A DNA stretch of 64,000 nucleotides from Paludibacter sp. Its GTDB lineage: Bacteria; Bacteroidota; Bacteroidia; Bacteroidales; Paludibacteraceae. Position numbers and translations under genes: made by a program. The notes below the pieces were generated by a model. That model did not search any database, was not told where the DNA came from, and was given only the letters and a program-made list of their open reading frames with translations. Each line of letters starts with the position of its first letter. Position 1 is the stretch's first letter. The DNA is taken from contig DAHXOX010000092.1 in assembly GCA_027364655.1 (NCBI GenBank), positions 1 to 64,000 on the forward strand. The letters are read 5' to 3'. Below, in pieces: positions 54,769-63,444 of this stretch.

Positions 54769-56094
54769 TTATCGACGACCGCCACGGCCTCCGCCGCCGC
54801 CATACGACCCTTCGCTACGACCTCCGCCATTATTATAGCTTGGGGAGTAGTTGTAAGAGCGTGTTTCATTATAAACAGGCCGTTCTACGCGTTGAGGTTG
54901 TTCATAAACAGGAGTTGATCGTTGAACTCTGTACGTGGAATTCCTTTGTACGTTTTGAACTTCATTACCTTGGGGAGAAATGACAACCACTCTTCGCGAT
55001 CCACCTACATTATTCTGTTGTACGTAGTTCCCATTATTTCGCGGCTGATATTGAACATTTCTATTAGCTGGGGTTGTAACATTATACCCATTACGCGTTA
55101 AGAAATTCGACCAAAATGCTCTGTTTTGCTGCGTACCACGCACGTTTATCGGATTTTGTGCAGGCACATTGTTATTTTGACGCCCATTAACTTGTGTAAA
55201 TTGATTCACTGTCGGTGCAGCCATTTGTCTTGTACCAATACTGCTATTTACAGCTCGAGCACCCATTGTTCGAGTTCCAACACTTGAACCGCGTCCAACC
55301 ATGGCTCTTGATCCGGAACTATAACTATAGGGTTGAACGCCATTATTGATAGAAGTTCTTGCACCTCGACGGCTATTTTCTGTGTAGTTGTAAGGGATAG
55401 GACGCGAATAAACCCAATTATTATACATATTGCTATAATAGTAAGGATAGCCACCCCAACCACCGTAATAATAAGGAGAATTCCATCCAAAACCCCAACC
55501 CATATCCCAATAATCACCATAAAAGTCACCAAACATACCGCCGTACATCCAAGGATTAAGGCTCCCGTAGTAACTATACGGACTATAATAACCATAAGGA
55601 TAATATGAATTATAGAAATAAGGCTGCATCCAACTATTGTAGTATGGATAACCACCAAATGTGTTGATATTCCAATTTATATTATCCACTGGATAAGTCG
55701 ACGTTGTATAACCATCGCTCAACTGAAGTAATAAGCTTGGTTGATTCGATTGTTGGATCTGAGAACCATTGATTCCATTCGATGAAAGTGTGTCGATGGG
55801 AGCACTGTTGGCGTTCCCGTTTGCATTAGCGTAATCTCCTGAATAATAAACGGTGTCTCCAGCTGCATTGCGCACAATGACAGCTTGTTGATTGCCCACA
55901 TTGTTTGTTTCGATTTGATACTCTTGATTGGAAGTTGCGCTATTTTGTGTTGCTTGTGTGGGCTGTTGCATTTGTGGCGCTTGCTTTACAGTCCGAGTTG
56001 CTGTCGGATTATAAATGTCGTTGTAAAAACTTTGACTGAAAAGAGAAAGCGGTAACAACATCAAAATAGTTAGCATCCCTAATTTCGTTTTCAT
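54769..56094 (-). CDS. Exported Tyr/Gly/Asn-rich low-complexity protein
   Basis: 441 aa, not recognised. Signal peptide MKTKLGMLTILMLLPLSLFSQ, then a Gln/Asn/Thr-rich segment (residues 25-130), a striking Tyr/Gly/Trp/Pro-rich block (about 150-250, e.g. YYPYGYYSPYSYYGS), an Arg/Asn/Gln-rich region, and a C-terminal GGGGRGGRR tail. The composition resembles prion-like or adhesive cell-surface proteins, but no function is claimed. ATG 56094 is preceded by a good AAGGAG site and replaces the ORF-track start at 56142. Shadow ORFs of 91-136 aa on other frames come from its biased codons. Confidence 0.8.
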   Translation of the reverse strand: MKTKLGMLTILMLLPLSLFSQSFYNDIYNPTATRTVKQAPQMQQPTQATQNSATSNQEYQIETNNVGNQQAVIVRNAAGDTVYYSGDYANANGNANSAPIDTLSSNGINGSQIQQSNQPSLLLQLSDGYTTSTYPVDNINWNINTFGGYPYYNSWMQPYFYNSYYPYGYYSPYSYYGSLNPWMYGGMFGDFYGDYWDMGWGFGWNSPYYYGGWGGYPYYYSNMYNNWVYSRPIPYNYTENSRRGARTSINNGVQPYSYSSGSRAMVGRGSSVGTRTMGARAVNSSIGTRQMAAPTVNQFTQVNGRQNNNVPAQNPINVRGTQQNRAFWSNFLTRNGYNVTTPANRNVQYQPRNNGNYVQQNNVGGSRRVVVISPQGNEVQNVQRNSTYRVQRSTPVYEQPQRVERPVYNETRSYNYSPSYNNGGGRSEGSYGGGGGRGGRR

Positions 56095-56223
56095 GATTGT
56101 TGTCTCCTTATTTTTTAGTTTATATCCTGAACCTTTTGTCATTTAGACTGAAAATCTGATCAATCGTTTAATCGAATAACGCTTTTTTCTCTCTAAAAGT
56201 ATATTGAAACCAACTTTATTGGT

Positions 56224-56231
56224 TAAGTTTG
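56224..56231 (+). promoter_or_regulatory. Promoter -7 box of prmA-argF'-argB
   Basis: TAAGTTTG, 89 nt before the prmA ATG. A minus-strand TATCTTTG at 56250-56257 faces the Tyr-rich gene, so the promoters are divergent and overlapping. Confidence 0.5.
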
Positions 56232-56249
56232 CAAGATGAATTAACATCA

Positions 56250-56257
56250 CAAAGATA
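56250..56257 (-). promoter_or_regulatory. Promoter -7 box of the Tyr/Gly-rich gene
   Basis: TATCTTTG on the minus strand, about 156 nt before ATG 56094. It lies downstream of the forward prmA box, so the two transcripts would overlap at their 5' ends. Confidence 0.5.
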
Positions 56258-56319
56258 GGCCAAATAAGACGCTTTCGACATTTGTTCTTTTTGTTTTAAC
56301 GAAAAATACACCTACACGC

Positions 56320-57159
56320 ATGGATTACATTGAACTTACATTACATATTAACAATTTACGCGGCTTTGAACACGATTTGATAGCTTACGAATTGGGAGAT
56401 CTTGGGTTCGACAGCTTTGATTACAATGAAGATGAAATAAAAGCCTATTGCGCTGCATCTTTATTCGATGAAAAAACAATTGAAGCATGGCAAAATGCAT
56501 TACCGGATGACCTTCAGGTAAAATATTCATTTACATTGATCAAAGAGCAAAATTGGAATGAAGTGTGGGAAAAAAATTACTTCTCCCCTATTGTGATAGG
56601 TGGCGACTGTGTGATTCACAGTTCGTTTCATCATGATATTCCTAAGGTAAAATATGATATTTTGATTGATCCAAAAATGTCATTCGGTACCGGACATCAC
56701 GAAACCACGATATTGATGGTCAGTTCATTGTTGAAATTAGAAGTAGCTGGGAAATCACTTTTAGATATGGGTTGCGGCACCGGTATTTTGGCAATTTTAG
56801 CAGCCATGAAAGGCGCTTCACCAATCACAGCAATTGATATTGACGAATGGGCATTCAAAAACACACAAGAAAACATGGTGCTTAATGGATTTCCTGCTAT
56901 TCAGGTAGAACAAGGTGGCGCAGAATTATTGTCAGGTCGCAAATACGACATTATCTTGGCCAACATCAATCGAAATATCCTTTTAGCTGACATGAACCAT
57001 TATGCAGCATGTCTCGATCACGGCAAATTGCTACTAATGAGCGGATTTTATGATACTGACAGATTGGCAATTGATGATGAAGCCAAAAAAATAGGATTAG
57101 ACTTACTTCATTTTGAAGAAAACAACAAATGGGTGGCAACACTCTATCAGAAACTATAA
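56320..57159 (+). CDS. prmA: Ribosomal protein L11 methyltransferase
   Basis: 279 aa SAM-dependent methyltransferase that trimethylates ribosomal protein L11. The N-terminal L11-recognition domain is followed by the PrmA signature DPKMSFGTGHHETT, the SAM motif I LLDMGCGTGILAILAAMKGA, DIDEWAFKNTQEN and ILANINRNILLADM (NPPF-like motif). Its stop lies 2 nt before the carbamoyltransferase ATG, so it is co-transcribed with arginine genes. Confidence 0.94.
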   Translation: MDYIELTLHINNLRGFEHDLIAYELGDLGFDSFDYNEDEIKAYCAASLFDEKTIEAWQNALPDDLQVKYSFTLIKEQNWNEVWEKNYFSPIVIGGDCVIHSSFHHDIPKVKYDILIDPKMSFGTGHHETTILMVSSLLKLEVAGKSLLDMGCGTGILAILAAMKGASPITAIDIDEWAFKNTQENMVLNGFPAIQVEQGGAELLSGRKYDIILANINRNILLADMNHYAACLDHGKLLLMSGFYDTDRLAIDDEAKKIGLDLLHFEENNKWVATLYQKL

Positions 57160-57161
57160 CT

Positions 57162-58115
57162 ATGAGAACTTTTACAAACGTCAAAGATTTAGGCGACCTG
57201 AAGATTGCCGTCGCCGAAGCATTAGAATTGAAGAAAAATCGGTATGGCTACAAGCAATTGGGTGAAAACCGAACCTTATTAATGGTGTTTTTCAATTCGA
57301 GTTTACGTACTCGATTAAGCACTCAAAAAGCCGGCATGAATCTTGGCATGAACACGATGGTGCTTGATATAAATCAGGGTGCGTGGAAATTAGAAACTGA
57401 GCGTGGCGTCATTATGGACGGGGACAAAACAGAACATATTTTGGAAGCAATTCCGGTGATGGGCAGCTATTGCGATGTCATCGCCGTGCGTTCTTTTGCC
57501 CAATTTGAAAGCAAGACATTTGACTCTAACGAAACAATTATCAATCAGTTTATTCAATATTCCGGAAAGCCGGTAATCAGTATGGAAGCGGCAACAGGAC
57601 ATCCTTTGCAAGCATTTGCCGACTTAATTACCATCGAAGAATACAAAAAACGAGAACGCCCAAAGGTCGTTTTGACATGGGCGCCACATCCCCGCGCTTT
57701 ACCGCAGGCGGTACCTAATTCGTTTGCCGATTTTATGAATGAAGCTGACGTGGAATTTGTCATTACACATCCAGAAGGTTATGAATTAGATGAAAAATTT
57801 GTACGAGGAGCTCGAGTAGAATACGATCAGGACAAAGCTCTAATAGGCGCTGATTTTGTGTATGCGAAAAACTGGTCAGCTTATACCGATCCCAACTATG
57901 GTAAGATATTGAGTAAAGACCTCTCATGGACAATAAGTTCTCAAAAAATGGGCTTAACCAATAATGCGTATTTCATGCATTGCCTTCCTGTACGTCGCAA
58001 TATGATCGTTACAGACGATGTGATTGAAAGTTCTCAATCACTCGTTATCCCTGAAGCGGCAAATCGTGAAATATCAGCTCAAGTAGTGATTAAACGTATT
58101 TTAGAGCATCTTTAA
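57162..58115 (+). CDS. argF': N-succinylornithine carbamoyltransferase (ArgF')
   Basis: Transcarbamylase of the Bacteroidetes arginine pathway that uses N-succinyl-L-ornithine. From ATG 57162 it is 317 aa, the size of the Bacteroides fragilis enzyme. Carbamoyl-phosphate site FFNSSLRTRLSTQKAGMNLGMN, the WKLETERG segment, WAPHPRALPQAVPNSFADF and the C-terminal HCLPVRRNMIVTDDVI. These differ from classic OTC (STRTR, DXXXSMG). The ORF-track start at 57129 lies in prmA. Acetyl- versus succinyl-ornithine specificity is inferred from the lineage and length. Confidence 0.86.
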   Translation: MRTFTNVKDLGDLKIAVAEALELKKNRYGYKQLGENRTLLMVFFNSSLRTRLSTQKAGMNLGMNTMVLDINQGAWKLETERGVIMDGDKTEHILEAIPVMGSYCDVIAVRSFAQFESKTFDSNETIINQFIQYSGKPVISMEAATGHPLQAFADLITIEEYKKRERPKVVLTWAPHPRALPQAVPNSFADFMNEADVEFVITHPEGYELDEKFVRGARVEYDQDKALIGADFVYAKNWSAYTDPNYGKILSKDLSWTISSQKMGLTNNAYFMHCLPVRRNMIVTDDVIESSQSLVIPEAANREISAQVVIKRILEHL

Positions 58116-58119
58116 GCCA

Positions 58120-58887
58120 ATGGAAAAACTGACTATCATCAAAGTGGGTGGTAAAATTGTGGAAGAAAAAGACTCTTTACAAGCGTTTTTGCACGATTTT
58201 GCAGCCATCAAAGGGCATAAAGTGCTTGTGCACGGAGGAGGTCGTTCGGCAACAGCATTGGCCTCTAAATTGGGTATCGAGAGTGTTATGGTAAATGGAC
58301 GCAGAATCACAGATAGCGAAACACTTAACGTCGTGATTATGGTGTATGGTGGTTTAGTAAACAAAACCATCGTAGCTCAATTACAGGCACTTGATATCAA
58401 CGCGTTAGGGTTGACGGGCGCCGATATGAACTACATGTTATCGGAAAAAAGGCCTGTTGAAGAAATTGATTACGGCTTTGTGGGCGATGTAAAAGCGGTG
58501 GATGGAAGTATTTTAGCTGATCTGATTGCAAAAAATATTGTGCCGGTTTTAGCGCCGCTTACTCACGATAAAAAAGGCAATTTGTTGAATACCAATGCCG
58601 ACACTATTGCAGGAGAAACTGCGAAAGCTTTAGCACGCTATTTTGACGTGACGTTAGTCTATTGCTTCGAAAAGAAAGGTGTTTTGCTGAATGAACATGA
58701 CGACGAAAGCGTCATTTCTGACATTAATCATGCTCAATTTGAGTACTTTGTTTCTGAAGGAATTATTCGAGGAGGAATGATTCCTAAATTGGAAAATGCC
58801 TTCGATGCTATAGCTTCCGGTGTAAAACAAGTGATTATTACAAGAGCTGATTCTATTGATGGACAATCGGGTACGAAAATAATCTGA
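58120..58887 (+). CDS. argB: N-acetyl- or N-succinylglutamate kinase
   Basis: 255 aa amino-acid kinase that phosphorylates the acylated glutamate in arginine synthesis. IIKVGGKIVEEKDSL, VLVHGGGRSATALASKLGI, NADTIAGETAKALA and GGMIPKLENAFDAI are the kinase motifs. It follows argF' after 4 nt. Because the partner looks like a succinylornithine enzyme, the natural substrate is probably N-succinylglutamate. It converges with uvrB over a 9-nt gap. Confidence 0.93.
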   Translation: MEKLTIIKVGGKIVEEKDSLQAFLHDFAAIKGHKVLVHGGGRSATALASKLGIESVMVNGRRITDSETLNVVIMVYGGLVNKTIVAQLQALDINALGLTGADMNYMLSEKRPVEEIDYGFVGDVKAVDGSILADLIAKNIVPVLAPLTHDKKGNLLNTNADTIAGETAKALARYFDVTLVYCFEKKGVLLNEHDDESVISDINHAQFEYFVSEGIIRGGMIPKLENAFDAIASGVKQVIITRADSIDGQSGTKII

Positions 58888-58896
58888 AGTTCATAT

Positions 58897-60897
58897 TCAC
58901 TTCGTCTTCAACAACTCTTCCAATTTAATCAATTCATCGCGATATTGAGCAGCTTCGATAAACTCTAACTTTCGCGCTGCTTGTTGCATGTTTTTGCGCG
59001 TTGTTTCAATCGCTTTTTCCAATGCAGGCCGACTCATATATTTCACAACCGGATCGGCCGCTACATCAACCATTGTTGGCTCAGTATAAGCATTTACTGC
59101 GGCTTGATGTCCCAAAATAGACGTGTGTCCTTTGCGTATAGATTGCGGTGTGATACCAAACTTGGCATTGTATGCCAACTGTTTTTCACGACGACGATTC
59201 GTTTCATCAATTGTTTTCTGCATACTGTCGGTGATTTTATCAGCATACATAATGACTCGCCCATTCAAATTACGTGCAGCGCGCCCAGCTGTTTGTGTCA
59301 ACGAACGGTGTGATCGCAAAAAACCTTCTTTGTCAGCATCAAGAATGGCAACTAATGATACTTCGGGAAGGTCTAATCCTTCACGCAGTAAATTCACTCC
59401 TATCAATACATCGAATAACCCGTTGCGCAGATCGTCCATCAACTTAACTCGTTGTAACGTATCGACATCGGAATGAATATAATTGCAACGAATCCCCATC
59501 TTGGCTAAATAATCGGTTAATTCTTCGGCCATTCGTTTGGTTAAAGTTGTTACCAGCACCCGTTCGTCCAGCTCTGTTCTTTGCACTATTTCTTCCATCA
59601 AATCATCAATTTGATTCAAACTGGGTCGAACATCAATCACCGGATCAAGCAATCCGGTTGGTCTTACCACCTGTTCAATGATCACCCCTTCGGATTTTCC
59701 TAATTCATAATCGGCCGGCGTTGCACTCACGAAAATCACTTGACGAATTAGCTCATCAAACTCGGCAAATTGCAACGGACGATTATCTTTTGCAGCCGGT
59801 AACCGAAATCCATATTCTACTAAGTTTTGTTTACGCGAAGCATCGCCGCCATACATGGCTCTGATCTGTGGAATGGTAACGTGACTTTCGTCTATTACCA
59901 TGAGAAAATCTTTTGGAAAATAGTCAAGCAAACAGAACGGACGACTACCCGGTTCACGTCCATCAAAATAGCGCGAATAGTTTTCGATTCCCGAACAATA
60001 TCCCAATTCGCGAATCATTTCAAGATCATAAGTGACTCTTTCATTGATTCTTTTAGCTTCATACGGTTTTCCAATCGATTCAAAAAAAGCCACTTGTTTC
60101 ACCAAATCATCCTGAATTTGATGAATGGCTTGATTGATACGCTCTTTAGTTGTCACAAAGATATTGGCTGGATAAATTTCATGCGAGTCAAACATGGACA
60201 GCGTATGACCATTGATTGGATCAAACGTTTCAATTTCATCAATCACATCTCCCCAAAAGATAACGCGTAACGCCACATCGGAATAGGCCAAAAAAATGTC
60301 CACTGTCTCCCCTTTTACCCGAAAATTACCACGATTAAATTCAATTTCGTTGCGAGAATAAAGACTATCGACCAATGACCGTAGAAAAACATTGCGCGCG
60401 ATAGCTTGCCCTTTTTCAATATGAATGGTGTTGCTGTAAAAATCATCAGGATTGCCAATACCATATAAACACGATACAGACGACACCACAATAACATCCT
60501 TTCTTCCTGAAAGCAATGAAGATGTGGTAGAAAGACGAAGTTTTTCAATCTCCTGATTGATAGATAAGTCCTTCTCTATGTAGGTATCTGTGACCGGTAA
60601 ATAAGCTTCCGGTTGGTAATAGTCGTAATATGAAACAAAATATTCAACCGCATTATCAGGAAAAAAAGTTTTGAATTCACTGTAAAGTTGAGCAGCCAAT
60701 GTTTTATTGTGGCTCAACACCAACGTAGGCCGATTCAATTGTTCCACCACATTGGCAATGGTAAAAGTCTTTCCAGAGCCGGTTACACCAAGCAATGTTT
60801 GAAACTTGGTTCCATTTCTTATGCCATCAACTAATTGTGCAATAGCTTCCGGTTGGTCTCCTGTGGGTTGATAAGGCGATATAATCTTGAAATCCAT
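58897..60897 (-). CDS. uvrB: Excinuclease ABC subunit B
   Basis: Damage-verifying helicase of nucleotide excision repair. 666 aa with Walker A GVTGSGKTFTIANV, the damage-probing beta-hairpin FVSYYDYYQPEAYLP, the DESH box, motifs V-VI (GVNLLREGLDLPEVSLVAILDADKEGFLRS and QTAGRAARN) and the C-terminal UVR domain ALEKAIETTRKNMQQAARKLEFIEAAQYRDEL. Full length and typical. Confidence 0.97.
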   Translation of the reverse strand: MDFKIISPYQPTGDQPEAIAQLVDGIRNGTKFQTLLGVTGSGKTFTIANVVEQLNRPTLVLSHNKTLAAQLYSEFKTFFPDNAVEYFVSYYDYYQPEAYLPVTDTYIEKDLSINQEIEKLRLSTTSSLLSGRKDVIVVSSVSCLYGIGNPDDFYSNTIHIEKGQAIARNVFLRSLVDSLYSRNEIEFNRGNFRVKGETVDIFLAYSDVALRVIFWGDVIDEIETFDPINGHTLSMFDSHEIYPANIFVTTKERINQAIHQIQDDLVKQVAFFESIGKPYEAKRINERVTYDLEMIRELGYCSGIENYSRYFDGREPGSRPFCLLDYFPKDFLMVIDESHVTIPQIRAMYGGDASRKQNLVEYGFRLPAAKDNRPLQFAEFDELIRQVIFVSATPADYELGKSEGVIIEQVVRPTGLLDPVIDVRPSLNQIDDLMEEIVQRTELDERVLVTTLTKRMAEELTDYLAKMGIRCNYIHSDVDTLQRVKLMDDLRNGLFDVLIGVNLLREGLDLPEVSLVAILDADKEGFLRSHRSLTQTAGRAARNLNGRVIMYADKITDSMQKTIDETNRRREKQLAYNAKFGITPQSIRKGHTSILGHQAAVNAYTEPTMVDVAADPVVKYMSRPALEKAIETTRKNMQQAARKLEFIEAAQYRDELIKLEELLKTK

Positions 60898-60940
60898 AAA
60901 TTCAATAACAATTGAGAAATCGACCTAAACACCAACTACA

Positions 60941-61669
60941 TCAACGTGCATAGCTAAAAAGATGATCCCATTGTTGATAAAGTTCTTCCATGCCGGAAAA
61001 AATAGCATTTGCGCCTTCGCTCAACAACACATCATCTTCTAAAATACCTGTATTGACAGCCAAGGTATAAATGCCCGCAGCTACCGCTGAAGCGATGCCT
61101 AAAGGTGCATTTTCCACCACGACAGCTTCCCAAGGTGCAACGTTTGCTTTTTGCAAGGCCATCAAATAAGGTTCAGGATGTGGTTTGCCAAGTTCAACAT
61201 CGAAGGCAGTCACCATGCGTTCGCGTTCAAAAATTTGTGGGAAAAACAATTCTAATTTATCCAATAAACTGGGTTGACCTGATCCTGTAACTAAAAGAAT
61301 ATGAATATCTTGTGACTTTATTTTTTTCAACAACTCCAACGCATACGGCATAGTGCGAACAACTTCCATCTGTTCGAATAATTGGCTCTTCGCATTATAG
61401 ATGGATTGCTTTTCTACTTCCGTAGCTACTCGTCCCAATTGAGCCTGAAATACACCGTCAATGGTTCCATTTCCGGTACGGCCTTCATTCATATAGGCTT
61501 CATAGGCAGTAAACGGCATTCCGAAACTTTTTAGCGCTTTCACCCAAGCTTCTGCGTGTGCCGGCATTGAATCAAACAAAACGCCATCCATATCAAAAAA
61601 GACTGCTTTCAATTCAAATTTCGGATACGATTTTTGCTTCAAAAAAGCAGCTATTTCTTGTACATACAT
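60941..61669 (-). CDS. HAD-superfamily phosphatase (beta-phosphoglucomutase-like)
   Basis: 242 aa HAD hydrolase: nucleophile motif FFDMDGVLFDSMPAH, motif II LLVTGSGQ, and acidic motif AVVVENAPLGIASAVAAGI, with a helical C1 cap after the first motif. Close in pattern to PGMB/phosphatase subfamily members acting on small phosphosugars; substrate unknown. ATG 61669 replaces the ORF-track start at 61744, which adds a hydrophobic stretch without support. Confidence 0.88.
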   Translation of the reverse strand: MYVQEIAAFLKQKSYPKFELKAVFFDMDGVLFDSMPAHAEAWVKALKSFGMPFTAYEAYMNEGRTGNGTIDGVFQAQLGRVATEVEKQSIYNAKSQLFEQMEVVRTMPYALELLKKIKSQDIHILLVTGSGQPSLLDKLELFFPQIFERERMVTAFDVELGKPHPEPYLMALQKANVAPWEAVVVENAPLGIASAVAAGIYTLAVNTGILEDDVLLSEGANAIFSGMEELYQQWDHLFSYAR

Positions 61670-61792
61670 AATACAATCATTGAATAATAAACAATATAGA
61701 GGGTAAATATAATTTTGAAATCTGACAATGATCAATTTATTCAACCATCATCGAATAATAAATCTCTACTGCCGATTTCTGTTACAAATAGA

Positions 61793-62470
61793 CTATTGGC
61801 TTCCTTCCATATCTAATAAACGTTTCACATTGAAATAAAAACCTCTTACTCCTGAAGGATTTTCACTAACTGTTATGTGGTCGCATTGAAGTCCTACCAA
61901 CGATGAATGCAGTGGATATAATCCTAACATATAGATAATTTCGTATTCATCGCCAACCTCAATGACATGCCAAGCAGTTGGTAGCGTTCTTCCATTACCT
62001 GTCGAAAAGATGGTTTGAAGAATCATTTTCGCTTTAAAGCTCAATAATTTTGCATCATCATTATCCCCCTTTACATGATAAGCATAAGCCATTCGATTTA
62101 TCCAATGAATATCAAACGGAAATTTAGCTACTAACTGTCCTGCATAGAGTAAAATCGTATCACAATCGGCATTAGTTAGCTTATCCTTATTAGCATAACG
62201 CGCTAAAATGTCGTCTTGTGGAGGATTGCCATAGGGTTGATATTCTTTCTGATACGTAAATCCATAATATAGCGCTCGATATTGATTAATATTCAAGGTA
62301 GTATCGTTTGCAAGGTAGCGTTTGAAGAGTGCCGGATAATAGTAAGGTGAATTCGGATTTTTAATTTCCGATTTAATGTACGGATAATTAGGCGGTTCAA
62401 TTGGAAGCCGTTGAGCTTGTACAAAAGAAACACTCAGAAGAAACAAAAAAACAATCAGTATATTCTTCAT
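61793..62470 (-). CDS. Exported DUF4919 protein
   Basis: 225 aa protein with signal peptide MKNILIVFLFLLSVSFVQAQ, then a conserved helical/TPR-like body (FPFDIHWINRMAYAYHVKGDNDDAKLLSFKAKMILQTIFSTGNG) and VIEVGDEYEIIYMLGL. It matches the DUF4919 family of Bacteroidetes; function unknown. It is transcribed away from a Nudix gene; two TTGATTCAATCA palindromes lie in the spacer upstream. Confidence 0.82.
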   Translation of the reverse strand: MKNILIVFLFLLSVSFVQAQRLPIEPPNYPYIKSEIKNPNSPYYYPALFKRYLANDTTLNINQYRALYYGFTYQKEYQPYGNPPQDDILARYANKDKLTNADCDTILLYAGQLVAKFPFDIHWINRMAYAYHVKGDNDDAKLLSFKAKMILQTIFSTGNGRTLPTAWHVIEVGDEYEIIYMLGLYPLHSSLVGLQCDHITVSENPSGVRGFYFNVKRLLDMEGSQ

Positions 62471-62529
62471 TTTTAATTATTTATAGCTAATTTATAAATA
62501 AACTATTCAACTTGATCACTTCTAAAGTT

Positions 62530-62585
62530 TTGATTCAATCAACGACTCCTGCATGATTTTATTAGAAAATAAATTGATTCAATCA
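62530..62585. repeat. Two TTGATTCAATCA palindromes, operator-like
   Basis: TTGATTCAATCAA at 62530-62542 (a perfect TTGATT-C-AATCAA palindrome) and TTGATTCAATCA at 62574-62585, 44 nt apart (about four helical turns), upstream of the DUF4919 gene. The second overlaps the end of the Nudix gene. Confidence 0.45.
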
Positions 62586-63088
62586 TCTTGCTCACTTATC
62601 TTTACTAAGAGTAATTTGAAGTCATGCTCAAAGTTAGGAGTAAAAATTCCCTGTCCTATTTGTTGTTGTATTTCGTGCATAGTCCAAAACCGTGCCGTTT
62701 CTATTTCTCCGTGATCAATTTCAAACGAACCGTCATAAATCGTATAAAACATATTGACCAACTCTTTTTCAACCAACGATTGCCATACATAACGTTGTAC
62801 AAAAACAGGTTGGTATTCCCGAATGCCTATCTCTTCAAATACTTCACGTTGCAATGCTTGCTCCACGGTTTCTCCATAACTCACATGTCCACCCACCGAT
62901 GTATCCCATTTGCCAGGTTGTGTGTCTTTGTTCATGGCACGCTTTTGCAAAAATAGTTCTCCCGCGCTGTTTAACACATGCAAGTGAACTACAGGATGCA
63001 ACCAAAACGTACCTCCGTGACATTCGCTTCGAGTTGCTTTTCCAATCACATTACCTTGTTCATCCACCAAAGGAAATAGTTCTTCCAT
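62579..63088 (-). CDS. Nudix hydrolase, IDI-like
   Basis: 169 aa Nudix protein. The complete Nudix box GGHVSYGETVEQALQREVFEEIG (GX5EX7REUXEEXGU) is at about residues 67-89. The N-terminus EELFPLVDEQGNVIGKATRSECHGG resembles IPP isomerase-like/YfcD Nudix proteins. Substrate unknown; an isopentenyl-diphosphate isomerase role is possible but unproven. Confidence 0.88.
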   Translation of the reverse strand: MEELFPLVDEQGNVIGKATRSECHGGTFWLHPVVHLHVLNSAGELFLQKRAMNKDTQPGKWDTSVGGHVSYGETVEQALQREVFEEIGIREYQPVFVQRYVWQSLVEKELVNMFYTIYDGSFEIDHGEIETARFWTMHEIQQQIGQGIFTPNFEHDFKLLLVKISEQDD

Positions 63089-63156
63089 AAAAAGAATAAG
63101 CTCTTATTTATTATCAATTTGTCTGTCCGGATCACAGAAAATAGGAGGATAGCTGC

Positions 63157-63355
63157 ATTGCGACAACAAAGGTACGACAAAATCCTGCAAAAGTCGGATT
63201 GCTATATGAGCTTTTAGGCCATTTAGATGACGAGCAAAAGCGTACATTCCGTAAAACAAAAGATAACAACCGAAGTCGCTGCCTTTCTGGAGATTCTTGG
63301 GCATTATACCCGCGAACCAATACAAAGTAGCATCAAAATCTTATTGAAGCAATAA
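63157..63355 (+). pseudogene. Small frameshifted ORF of unknown function
   Basis: Not in the ORF track. An AGGAGG (63143-63148) is placed 8 nt before an ATT at 63157, from which a protein-like frame reads IATTKVRQNPAKVGLLYELLGHLDDEQK onward to about 63267. There the sense continues in the +1 frame (TEVAAFLEILGHYTREPIQSSIKILLKQ) to TAA at 63353-63355. Removing one A from the AACAACC near 63265-63271 joins them into about 65 residues. With no ATG and a frameshift, it looks decayed or mis-sequenced. No homology is recognised. Confidence 0.5.
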
Positions 63356-63444
63356 GAACAATTTAATGTCCGTATTTTGAATTTTGATCTCTCCCTAAAT
63401 CTCTCTCCAAAGTAAGAGACTTATATAAAGAATGTGGAATGAGA

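Noticed and set aside
55248-55658. 136 aa Ile/Val-rich minus ORF, and the 91 aa plus ORF at 55333-55608
   Set aside because: Both arise from the repetitive Tyr/Gly codons of the exported low-complexity protein in another frame.
59827-60270. 147 aa plus-strand ORF opposite uvrB
   Set aside because: Phe/Ile/Ser-rich shadow; UvrB motifs on the minus strand are continuous through this stretch.
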